Assembly: GCA_033239525.1 (NCBI GenBank) | Contig: BSYO01000028.1 | Span: 11,153,597-11,217,596 of the forward strand | DNA length: 64,000 nt | Direction: 5' to 3' | DNA from: Nepenthes gracilis | Taxonomy: Eukaryota > Streptophyta > Magnoliopsida > Caryophyllales > Nepenthaceae | In this document: positions 1 to 12,600 of the stretch, piece after piece | Layout of the letters: each line of letters starts with the position of its first letter | Numbering within the stretch: position 1 is the first letter of the stretch | Notes under the pieces: generated by a model | Told to the model about the DNA's origin: nothing | Database searches by the model: none | The model's input: the letters and a program-made list of their open reading frames with translations, nothing else | Position numbers and translations under genes: made by a program

Positions 1-471
1 ACAAGTTAATATATTAGGATATATTCTCAATACGACAATATATCGCGATATTATTACTGTGTTGAGAAATATCAATATCGATGGGTCTAATTTTGATACA
101 TATTGGCCTATACTTTCATCTGTGCTTCCCGTCAAAGTTCTTTGAAAGTTCGTATTTACAAAATTCTTTTGGTCTCTGAGATTTACACTATTGCAATGAG
201 CAAAAATGCTGAAGAAAGAGAACACAAACGTCTCATTTATCAGGCTGTTTTCCCCCTTTCTTTTCTATTTCCAAAAAATTGTTTCAAATGCATTTCCTGT
301 GACTGAGCCGACAAACTTTTGACTATTTTGCGTCATTCGGAAATAGTCTTTGCAGAAAATTTTATACCCCTTGTTTCGAAATCTCAGTTTTTACTAGGAA
401 GCCCCCTTTCTCATGAAAAAAGCGCTATTCTGATTGAGTGGGGGGCTGACATTCTAAGTGCATGCATGCAG
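1..471 (+). other. PEPC intron (3' part), upstream exons off-window
   Basis: This is non-coding sequence before the first visible PEPC exon, ending in a pyrimidine-containing tract and a tgcag acceptor at 467-471. No PEPC-like peptide can be read in it, so the roughly 350 N-terminal residues, including the regulatory phosphorylation region, must lie upstream of the window. Bases 1-115 are an ATATCG-rich repeat that recurs in later introns and in the 3' flank. Confidence 0.75.
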
Positions 472-626
472 AGTTTTGGAAACAAATTCCACGTAATGAA
501 CCATATCGTGTCATTCTTGGTGATGTGAGGGATAAATTATACAACACACGTGAACGTTCTCGTAGTTTGTTATCACATGGGATCTCTGAAATTCCGGAAG
601 AAACAACTTACACAAATGTGGAGCAG
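472..626 (+). CDS. PPC: PEPC exon (EFWK...TNVEQ)
   Basis: The exon starts in phase 1: the last two bases of a Glu codon follow tgcag, then [20 protein letters not shown] is read. It ends at GAG CAG before gtatct. Its 155 bp equal two bases plus 51 codons, so the frame carries on exactly into the next exon after a short 115-bp intron. Confidence 0.93.
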
Positions 627-3600
627 GTATCTCCATTTCTTGATGCAGAATTGCTACTATTCCTCTATCTTGTCTCCTTTCCTTTCATGATCTCCATCAT
701 TTGGGTATATGCTCTAACCTGAAGTTGACTTTCTCGTTTAGTTCTTGGAACCTCTTGAACTTTGTTACAGGTCTCTGTGTGCTTGTGGCGACCGGTCAAT
801 TGCTGATGGAAGCCTTCTTGATTTCTTGAGGCAAGTTTCCACTTTCGGGCTCTCCCTTGTGAGACTTGATATCCGCCAAGAGTCGGATCGTCACACCGAT
901 GTCATGGATGCCATCACCAAGCATTTGGAAATTGGCTCCTACCGGGAATGGCCTGAAGAGTACCGACAAGAGTGGCTTTTGTCTGAACTAAGTGGCAAGC
1001 GCCCGTTGTTTGGACGTGATCTTCCAAAAACTGAAGAGATCGCTGATGTGTTGGATACTTTCCACGTCATAGCCGAGCTTCCCTCAGATTGCTTTGGAGC
1101 TTATATTATCTCCATGGCAACATCACCATCTGATGTGCTCGCAGTTGAGCTCCTTCAACGCGAATGCCATGTGAAGCAACCATTGAGGGTTGTGCCTTTG
1201 TTTGAGAAACTAGATGATTTAGAGGCTGCTCCAGCTGCAGTTTCTCGGTTATTTTCCATCGAGTGGTATAGAAACCGGATTGACGGTAAGCAAGAAGTTA
1301 TGATCGGATATTCAGATTCTGGGAAGGATGCTGGGCGGCTCTCTGCAGCCTGGGCATTGTACAAGGCTCAAGAGGAGCTTGTAAAGGTTGCTAAGCAATA
1401 TGGTGTAAAACTAACTATGTTCCATGGTCGGGGTGGTACCGTAGGTAGAGGAGGTGGTCCCACCCACCTTGCTATACTGTCTCAACCACCGGATACCGTT
1501 CATGGGTCCCTTCGCGTTACTGTCCAAGGTGAAGTAATCGAGCAATCATTTGGAGAGGAGCACCTGTGCTTTAGAACTCTCCAGCGGTTCACAGCTGCCA
1601 CTCTAGAGCATGGTATGCATCCACCCATCTCACCGAAACCTGAATGGCGTGCCCTTTTGGATGAGATGGCTGTGGTTGCCACAGAAGAATATCGGTCCAT
1701 TGTTTTCAAAGAACCCCGGTTTGTGGAATACTTCCGCTTGGTAAGTTTTAGCATTGTTTAATCCAAAGTCGCTCAATTATGGAAAGAAATATCTAGGGAT
1801 GTGAAAAATATCGGCAAATATAAATAAGTATTACCCCCGATATCGATATTTCTCTAACACTAAGACAATATATTATGATTTATCGGCTGATATTTAAAAT
1901 ATTAGTTGATACAACCAATATTTTCTAAATATATTAGATGATATTTTTCCTAAAATTCTGATTTACAAAAAACTTTGCATTTGATAATGTCCAATACTGA
2001 TACGTATAACTCAATACAACTAATACTGATATGATTGCTACCTGTGGATGAAAATAGTGGTATAAGTCATATCAGTGTCGGATATATAAGATAACACGTA
2101 TAAATATTGAATATATTAGAAGGAAAAATTAAAAATTATAAGTTTATAATGCCATATTTGTCTGTATCGACTGATATATCGGCTAAATATTGGTGATACA
2201 TGCTGTTATATTGCTATATATGGACAATATAATAGCATTTTATGATATTGTTGCGAGATCAAGAAATATTTATATCTGTGGGCCTAGATACCGATATATA
2301 TCGGCCGATATTTGCATCAATATTGCTGTTGATACAAGTGCTATATTTTCATTCATGATCTCAATGGCTGTGTTGCATGTAGGCCACGCCAGAGTTAGAA
2401 TATGGACGGATGAATATTGGGAGCCGTCCATCAAAACGTAAACCAAGTGGAGGAATTGAATCACTACGAGCAATCCCATGGATCTTTGCTTGGACACAAA
2501 CAAGGTTCCATCTCCCAGTGTGGCTTGGATTCGGAGCAGCATTCAAACATGTCATTCAGAAGGACATAAAGAACCTTCTTATGCTGCAGGAGATGTACAA
2601 CGCGTGGCCTTTCTTTAGGGTCACAATTGATTTAGTTGAAATGGTGTTCGCCAAGGGAGACCCTGGAATTGCTGCTTTGTATGACAAGCTTCTTGTTGAT
2701 GAAGAGTTGTGGCCATTTGGAGAGCGTTTAAGAGCAAATTATGAAGAAACAAAGACCTTGCTCCTCCAGGTAAAATTCCTCGATACTTGCCATGAATTTT
2801 CTTTAACTGCTGCTAGGAAATGTTTGAATTTAAGAAAGTTTAAGGAAAAAGAAAAAAACGTTAAAGGAAAAATTTTCCAATACTTGAATTGCATACAAAT
2901 CACAATGAAAAAATATAATAGAAAATATATGTTAGAATATTTATATTTGAGAAAAAATGATTTTCTTTTTATTTTTTTTCATTTTTATTTTTTGTCAAAC
3001 TTTTCTGTATTTATACACCTCTTTAGTGGTGTGGAAATTTGCATCTCTGAAATTTAATAATGTTGAATTATGTTACTAAGTTAGTCACGATGGGACCCAC
3101 AGGTACCATTATGACGAATTTTCTATTTTTTTTAAACTTAGCAAATACAGAGTCTAAAAACCAAGATAAATGATAATTGCAGGCCTCACACAAACGTTAG
3201 TTGTTAGAGTTATCTCATTGTAGTCATTTTATATTTTTAACAATAAAGATTTTATTTTGAAAATTTGAACGTTTATAATTATAAGACTGGCCCAACACAT
3301 TTTAATGTATTGTTATAATCCTAGATAAAAAAGGACATTTCGTCCCAAATTGCACAATAACGTTTCGACCCCATGCAAGATTAGCGGAAGCAGTACAGAA
3401 AATAAATACTCAATACACGTAAAGAATATCTATCTCTAGATGTAAGTACAATAATACGCATAAAACAAGCACGACAATAAGTAATAGTAAAATGGCACAA
3501 TTTTGGGTGATGAAGGAAAAACTCGATACCCACGGTAATCGAGAAAAATCCTTCGGGCTTTAATGGCCAGAGAATAAATCCACTATGAAAATCAACTTAC

Positions 3601-6600
3601 TGAGCGGGTGGTACAGACGCGCTAACCTAGCTGATTTACTCCCTTCTTGTGATCCCTACCAAGAAACTCATTGGATTTGCCCGGGGCAATGGAATCGGAC
3701 GCCTTCTAGTCTTCATGTCGATCTTTTCTCACGAACCACTTGAAGGACCAAATGCCATTGGAATCTCGTGTTCACGCCACCGACATAGCCACAAAGATTT
3801 CACACTAAGAAGAAATGTAAATAGGAAACCATGATGAGATGAGAAAACTTTGTCAATGAAGCACGAGTTTTTGTATTAAGTTTTCTCAATAATGGAGCAT
3901 AAGAGAGATGACTTTACAAGAGAGAAAAAAACTCCTCAAAATTCTACTGAAAGAGTTAGAATTTCAAAAACATAAGACATATATATATATGGAGCCAAAA
4001 AGGATTTCGAAAATAATAAGCCGTTAGACACAAGGATCCACGCAGCTCTCGTGCTGCTCGAGCGCTCGGGGAGCACGGGTTAGGTTTTGGAGAACCTGGG
4101 TGCGGGTGCTCGAGCGCTAATGGGGCGCACACCGAGCGCTCGCTTTTGTTAATTACGCTCGCTGTGCGCCTCGAGCGCTCACCGAGTGCACACGGCATGG
4201 GCGCGCCTAGATGACGCTTCGGGCGCCCAGTAGGCGCCGATCCCGGGAGGGGCTGAAATAGAGAGTAATGCGGCATGAATGCTGAGATGTGACGATAACA
4301 ATCCACTAGCATGAGGCAGATGAAAGTCTTCCAAGTACGGATGACGTTGCAGATAATCGAATGTGCCCACGAAGTCACGGAACGTTCCAATACACAAGGC
4401 GACTAACAATCTCCCCCTTTGGTAATTCCGTGACAAAAACCCATAACAACATGGAAATAAAAATACATAATAAGCATGAGTTCAGACACCATCGAGATAG
4501 AACTCGTGTACATCAAAATTGACACCTAGGGAAAAAATAAATATAATACAACAAGTGAAAAAGAAACTACACTATCTTTGCGGTGTCGATGCGGTGGCTG
4601 CCGTGTCGAAACTGTGACTGTGACTGTGTTGCCTGGACAAACATGGTTAGTACACACAGATAAAAAAGGATATAACCATGCATAATAATTGGAAACAGAA
4701 GAACATAACTGGAAACATAAGTGCAGCACAATAAATGAATAGCCGTAATACAAACGAAATGAGCATCCTCCCCCTAACAAAAATAAATAAAGGCGTAACT
4801 GGAAACATAAGAAGTGTATCACAATAAATGAATAGCCGTAATACAAATAAAATGAGTATCGTCTCCCTAACAAAAATAAATAAAGGCTCCCCCTAACATC
4901 AAGGGCAGCAAAACCGATCTCTCCCTTTTGTCACGAAGAGCCAAAGATAGGGAATCACTCAGAGAGATTTTCGAAGGGACCGTTGAGAAGAGGAGGAACA
5001 AGGAGTGACTACCGCGGGAGAACCGAATAGATCCTCTTGCGTAGGGAGTCGAGAGTCAAGGCGCGTAAGGACTTCGGACCGAAATTGATCCTGAGTCGCC
5101 GCCACATGCTAAAGCCAGGAGACCATCTGCTCATGAGTCTCCTCCATGCATTGAAGTCGGGATGCCATCTGCTCATAGGATGTGGACAGGCGGGCAAGCT
5201 GCTGAGAGAGGCGGGAGAGAAGACTTAAAGAATGCGAAGAGGTAGATGTAGCTGAGCGGGAGAGGCACGAGGGGCCAGGAGTGGACGGGCCGGCCGTGTC
5301 AGGAGAGTAGGGATCCGCAGGACAAGGATCATCGAGGAAATCATCGGACGATGGAGAAGGCCGATGAGTGTGTGAGCAACTCTGCTCGAAAGTGGAGCGA
5401 GAGATAGAGTGACTAAGAGATGCTTGTGGAAGATCTGGACACGAAACGCCTAATGACCCAAGAAGGTGCTGAATGAGACAATTGTGTGGGAGGTTGTCAT
5501 CCTTCTTAGAGTGGAAATGGGCGAGCATGTGACGACACAAGTGGGTCGGAAGGTCAATCGGCTGGCTATTAAGAAGAGGGAAAAGAAAATACGCCTTATC
5601 AAAGGGAATGGAGGAAAAATGGGAGACTGGAAACAGATTGGTTAACACAATCCGGCTCATAACTAGGCGCTGAGGACTACGGAGTTGAGTTTTAAAGGCA
5701 TGCCCATTCCAGGCAAGGGGGGAGCCGTGAAGGAATAAGGCGACATCACTAGGTCGAGGGAGGGATCGGTTGTCGCAGGGATAGGCAGCAGGGTCGACAC
5801 GAGGAATGCCCAAGGCGGCGGAAATCACATCTGGGTTAATCCGGATGCCACTCCTCCTCACAAAGGTAGAGAAGGCATTGAAGGAGATATCATATATATT
5901 TGAATAGAACTCTTAAACAATAATGGGAATGGGAGCAATCAAATTTGTGAGGACAGGCTCCCAGTGACGGTCAGTGAAGAGGGACGAGATAGAGGGGTCG
6001 AGGAGAGCGAGAGCAACTTCATGCTCAATGGATAGCTGCCACTGGGACATCCGAGAAGTAAATAGGGAAGCGACGTCAACACTATGGAAACGATCCGGGT
6101 CAAACGGTTCACTCGTACGGGAGCGCTTACCGGAGGATTTCTTGGAAAATGGTTTCCTGAGAGCAGACATCTGAAAACACACAAAACAAGCAAATAGTGG
6201 AACAGGGAGCATAATGTGAATAGGGATAACATAGGAAAGGCAGAGGGCAAAACTCACACCGCCATTGCCGGCAGGGGTTCACGACAGAATGCCCTCAGCT
6301 AGCACAAACGGGCAACACAGCCGTGTAGGCCAGCCGCCACACACAGGCAAGCATCACAGCGTCAACGAGGCAGCGCCCAACGCCAACGACCGGCAGAGGC
6401 AGCGGCACACCAGAAACTGGATCACAGCGGTGAGATGAGGTGTACGATACCCGTCGGTGAAGTGATGGGGAAACTGGGCCGTTTCATTGTGGGCGAGACG
6501 GAGTAGAGTACCGGGCTTGCACCCAGGCGACCCGGGGTCAAAGCTTGGCAATGGAACCAGTACGGCTCACCGGCGCACCAGAGCCGGCACATGGACTAGA

Positions 6601-9600
6601 TAGGGAGTCGCCGGTGGATGCCATTGATGGTGAGCAGGTACCCGAAAGAGAAAACAGGAAGAGGAGAAATTACCTGGATTTGGGTTCAAATCAGCAAGGC
6701 AAGAGTGGCGCTTGACAAAATGACAGGCCGAAACGAGCGCAAGAGAAGACAACCTGTGAACGGTGCGGAGGGAGAGAGAGCGAGCTGGTGCGGCGGCGAG
6801 GGTTGTAGTTGGGAAACAGGAAGACGACGAGAGAGAGAGAGAGAGAGAGAGAGAGGGGAAATCCAAGACGTGCGTTTGTGTGTTTTGTTTTGTTTTTTTT
6901 GACCTGCATGTGCTGCCCCTTTTTTTATTTTTTTGTAATATACAAATAAATGCGTCATTTCTCGGGAGGTGAGCAAACACCGATGACGGTTCGCAAAGAT
7001 TCAAAACGCACACTGTCTAAGGGTTTGGTGAGGATGTCAGCTAGTTGATGGTTGGTGGGAGTATGTTCAAGTGAGATTACACGAGTTTCGACGAGCTCAC
7101 GAATAAAATGATAGCGAATATCGACATGTCTTGTGTGGGAGTGTTGGATAGGATTTTTAGAGATATTTATAGCACTAGTATTGTCACAATAAATAAGCAT
7201 GGTATCCTGGACAACACCGTAATCAAGAAGCATTTGCCTCATCCATAAGAGTTGAGTACAACAACTTCCCGCGGCAATGTATTCTGCTTCGGCAGTGGAT
7301 AATGAGATAGAATTCTGTTTCTTACTCATCCAAGCCACCAAGTTGGCATCGACATAAAAACATCTACCGGATGTGCTCTTTTGGTCATCAACATTTCCAG
7401 CCCAGTCGGCATCGAAATATCCCGCCAAGGAAAAATTTGAGTCGTTTGAGAAGAGAATCCCATAATCAGAAATCCCATTGATGTAGCGAATGATACGCTT
7501 AACGGCACTTAAATGGGATTCTTTTGGATTGGATTGATATCGAGCGTAGACACCGACATTGAATGCAATGTCGTTTCGGCTAGTGGTCAAATACAGAAGA
7601 TTGCCGATCATACTTCTATAAAGAGTTTGATCGACGCTTTTGCCTGCAGGATCACGATCTAATTTTGAGGAGGTGCTCATGGGTGATTGTATATGTTTGG
7701 AGTTATCAAGATTGAAACGCTTGGTAAGGTTTTTGGCATATGTGGCTTGGAAAATGAACGTACCGTACGAGAGTTGCCGAATTTGTAAGCCAAGGAAGTA
7801 TGTGAGTTCTTTGACTATACTCATTTCGAATTCTGAAGCCAGACAATCAACAATGGAATGAGCATGAGAGTCGACGGTAACACCAAAAACAATGTCATCA
7901 ATATAAACTTGAGCTACCAACATACATTTTCCGGTCATTTTTACAAATAAAGTTTTGTCAACACTACACTGAACAAAACCATGATCACTAAAGTATGAGG
8001 TGAGACGTTCGTACCAAACTCTGGGAGTTTGCTTAAGTCCGTAGAGAGCCTTTTTCAATTTATATACATGGTCTAGAAATGGAGAATTCACAAAACCCTT
8101 TGGTTGTTTAACATTGACTTCCTCTTGAGTGAACCCAACTAGGAGTGCACTTTTTACATCCATTTGATACAATTTAAATCCCATAGTACAAGCAATAGAT
8201 AGAAGAATACGGATAGATTCGAGACAGGCCACAGGGGCAAAAGTCTCGTCATAGTCGATGCCTTTTACTTGGGTATATCTTTGAGCAACAAGGCGAGCTT
8301 TATTCCGGGTAATATTTTCATTTTCATCGGTTTTATTTTTAAAGATTAATTTGGTCCCGATTACATTAGTATGTGTAGGTCGGGGAAGCAAGGACCAAAC
8401 ATCATTCATCACAAACTGATTTAATTCCTTATGCATGGCATTTGTCTAGCACTCATTAGATAAGGCCTCTTTAACTTTTTTTGGTTCGATGTGAGAAATA
8501 TAACAATTATAGGTGAGCTGGTTTAGAATACGGTGACGCAGCCTCATACATTCACTCAAATCTCCTAACATAAGGTCTTTCGGATGGTTTAGTTTAACTC
8601 TGGCAGAAGGTTCCTTTGGAGGAGTGGAATTTGGAGTTGCTTGCACAATATCAGGCAATGGTGAGTTAGGTAAATATTCCACATGATTATCCTCTTTCCC
8701 AGAACAGTCTTGGCTTTCAAGATGCTCAATGGGATATCATTTACAACAATATTTATGGATTTCATAACCGTTTGAGTACGTAAATTGCAGACTCTATAGG
8801 CTCGACTGGTTAGGGAATATCCCAAAAATATTCCTTCATCACTTTTTGAGTCAAACTTTCCTAAATTTTTCCTATCTCGTAATCTGAAACATTGGCTCCC
8901 AAAGATATGGAAATATTTAAGGTTGGGTTTCTTCCATTTCCAAAGTTCATATGGGATTGTTTCTGTCCCGGGTCTTAGGTAAACCTGGTTAATTATGTGA
9001 CAAGCCGTGCTAACGGCATCGCCCCAAAAGTGCATGGCCACCTTTTTACATTGCATCATAGTTCTGACCATTTCTTGGATGACTCGATTTTGTTGAGGAG
9101 TGATAGGGGAGGAAAATTCGTGATGAAGTCCTTCATTTCAGAAATCTTCAAAATTTGAATTTTCAAATTCCTTTCCATGATCACTGCGGATTCTAATGAT
9201 AGAAGTTCCTTTTTCGTTGGTGAGTTTTTTGCATAAAATTTTAACGTGATCAAATTTGTTAGACTTCTCTCGGAGAAAGTCTATCCAATAATACCTAGAA
9301 TAATCATCAACGACCACTAGAATATACTTTTTGTCCCCTAAACTTTCAGTTCTAGAAGGTCCCATAAGATCCATATGAATCAGTTTAAGGGGACGAGAGG
9401 TTTGAATGTTTTCAACACAGGGATGAATGGTTCTGGTTTGTTTACCGAATTGATAGGGCTCACACACGTGGTGATTGATATTTGCTAATTTTGGAAGGCC
9501 CTCAACGTAGGTTTTCTTTGATATTTTGCCAAATTTTTAAAGTTCAAGTGACCAAGTCGTTGATGCCACAATTCAACAAAATCGATTTTAGCGGGGTGAC

Positions 9601-12600
9601 ATTCTAAGATGGGACTTGGGTCTATCTTGTAGAGAATATCGAGGGTTCTCTTGCCTTCCAGCACGACAGAGCCCTTGGTGTCATAAATGCAGCATTTGTC
9701 TTGATGAAATCTTACTTCAAAATTCTCATCACACAATTGACTAATACTTAAGAGGTTTGATTTAAGGCCAGAGACATACAGTACATCACACGGTTTCGAG
9801 AACCCCGAAATATTAATTACCCCTTTTCCAAGAATGGAAGCCTTTGCTCCGTCACCAAACACAACCGTCCTATCGGGATGGTCAATCAGAGAGGAAAAAT
9901 GGTTTTATTACCACACATATGTCTTGAACATTCATTGTCTAGATACCACAGTGTCTGATTTTGAGCTTTGAGTGCAATATGTGCTACTTTACATGGATAA
10001 ATTTTCGGGATTTGTTTTAGATTGCACCTCTTTACCCATATTTTCTTTCCCGAATTAACCTTTCAATATAATCTTTTCACATGACTTCTTAACTGTTGAA
10101 TATGATTTACCAAGTTTCTCATTTTGGTCCATTGTCTTTGATTGTACAGCAAATTTATGGTATGACAATGGGGACGTATGTGCCCAATTTTTTTACATGC
10201 GTGACATGTAGGCACAAATTTAGGAATGAGGTTTGATTTTTTATACTCATGTCGAAAACGAATATTATGTTCAAATGTTTGTAAGAATCTTGCGGGTTGA
10301 CTTACAAATGTTTTATTCTTGGGTTTAGCCCTGGATTTTAATTCAGTGCTGTTCTCAGCACATTTAGACACGGTTTTAGAAATTTTGGAAGAACCCATAT
10401 TTTTATGGGGAGGTTTTGTAGCAGGAATAAAGATAGGTTTTGAATGTTTATCACGTTTGGTCCTGTTCTCAATATAACCCAAGCCCTTTTTATTTCCTGC
10501 ATGCTTTCCCAAACCTAACATGTGATCTAACTTTTGAGCTCCGCTTGAGAATTTCGTAAAATCACTCTTAGCATTTTCAAGTTCAGATTCCAAGGATTGT
10601 ATCTTGGTACGTAATGTCTCATTCGTCATTCCCAGTTTCCAATGTTCAATAGTAAACCACTCATGTTTTGTTGTGAGCTCTGCTTTGTCCTTCTTTGTCT
10701 CAATTAATTTTTCATTTAGGAATTTATTAAGTTTTTTGACCTTTAAGCACTCACGAAATAATTTATCATAAGCCTCTTGCAGACCATCAAACTTATCATC
10801 AGATTCCTCACAAGAAGAATCCGATTGTTCTAATTTTGCACTAGAAGTTTCATCGCCATTTATAATGGAAGCCATGAAGGCCATTTAATTTACTTTATCA
10901 TCTTCCGAGGATTTTCCATCTTTGTTTTCATCATCTTCATCGTCTGTTAAGGACACATTTAAGGCTTTTCCTTTCTAACGTTTAAAATTTGGACACACGG
11001 TTCGGATATGACTGAAGCCATAGCATTCATGACATTGGATTCCTTGTGATTTCTTACTCTTGAAGTCTTTAATTTTTCTTTTCTCTTTCTTAAGTGAGTT
11101 ATGATTCAGGTCATTACTCTTGGAGGTTCACTTGCTATTCTTATTTTTGAAGAATTTTTTAAAGTTTTTGACAAATAGAGCAAAATCCTCATCACTACAC
11201 GACTCATTGTCTGAGTGACAATTTTTCTCTTCCTTTACAGTTTTCAACAATTGATTTAGTTTTTTTAGATTGAAGAAGGGTGTGCTCATACGTTTGTAGC
11301 GATCCAACAAGTTCTTCTATTTTCAATTTATCTAGAACTTTGCTCTCTTCAATTGCTGTAGTATTGAGTCTAAAACGTTCAGGCAAAGATTGTAAAACTT
11401 TTCGGACAATTCTTTTCTCAGGAATATGTTCTCCTAATTGAATGTAGAGTTCACAATATCATTCAGTTTGGCATAAAATTTATCAAAAATCTCATCATAT
11501 TTTATTTGTAATTCTTCAAATTTAGTGGTGAGCATTTGTAATTTTGAATTTTTAACCAATTTAGTTCCTTCGTCGGTAATTTCAAGAATGTCCCACGCTT
11601 TTTTAGATGTCTCACACCTAGAAATACGTTTAAATTTTTCAGGAGATACGGTCATAAATATAGCATGTAAGCCCTTACTGTTCCAATTGTATGCATCAAG
11701 TTCTTCTTTGGACCACAAAGATAGAACTTTTGGTTCGTCTCCCGTGGTACTCTTGGGTGGAGTCCACCCAATTTGGATACTAACCCATGCGCGCTCATCT
11801 ATAGATTTTAGAAAAGCTCTCATACGAACCTTCCAATAAGCATAATTGCTCTCATCAAAGTTGGGAGAAACAGACAACGATTGACTAGTATGCATTTAGA
11901 TCGGGGTGGGTCTCTGATACCAAATGAAAAAGGACGTTTCGTCCCAAATTGCACAATAACGTTTCGACCTCATGCAAGATTAGCGGAAGCAGTACAGAAA
12001 ATAAATACTCAATACACGTAAAGAATATCTATCACTAGGTGCAAGTACAATAATACGCATAAAACAAGCACGACAATAAGTAATAGTAAAAAGGAACAAT
12101 TTTTGGTGACGAAGGGAAAACTCGATACCCACGGTAATCGAGAAAAACCCTCCGGGTTTCAACGGCCAGAGAATAAATTCACTATGAATATCAACTTATA
12201 GGGCGGGTGGTACAGACGCGCTAACCTAGCCGACTTACTCCCGTCTTGTGATCCCTACCAAAGAACTCCTTGGATTTGCCGGGGGTAACGGAACCGGACG
12301 CCTTTCGGTTTTCATGTCAATCTTCTCTCACGAACCGCTTGAAGGACCAAATGCCACTAGAATCCCGTGCTTACGCCACCGACGTAGCCACGAAGATTTC
12401 ACACCAAGAAGAAATGTAAATAGGAGACCACGATGAGATGACAAAACTTTGGCAATGGAGTACTAGTGTTTGTATCAAGTTTTCTAAATAATGGAGCATA
12501 AGAGAGATGGCTTTGTAAGAGAGAAAAAAACTCATCAAAATTCTCTTGGAAAGAGTTAAGGTTTCAAAACATAAGACAAATATATATATGGAGCCAAAAA

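Noticed and set aside
1155..1754. Minus-strand ORFs opposite the PEPC exon
   Set aside because: They are shadows of a strongly conserved coding exon on the plus strand.
2410..3057. ORF extending past the PEPC exon at 2769
   Set aside because: After CTCCTCCAG the reading turns into AT-rich Lys/Phe translation. The canonical gtaaaa donor and the match of the exon at 14060 show it is intron read-through.
6567..7013. Open frames on both strands around the (GA)n run
   Set aside because: They translate to low-complexity Ser/Leu or Glu/Arg repeats over a microsatellite and overlap the end of RT-RNase H. No start context or family resemblance.
11910..11922. Possible tRNA gene at TGGTATCAGAG sites
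   Set aside because: Only the 12-13 bases complementary to tRNA-iMet are present, two bases from LTR ends. No cloverleaf around them.
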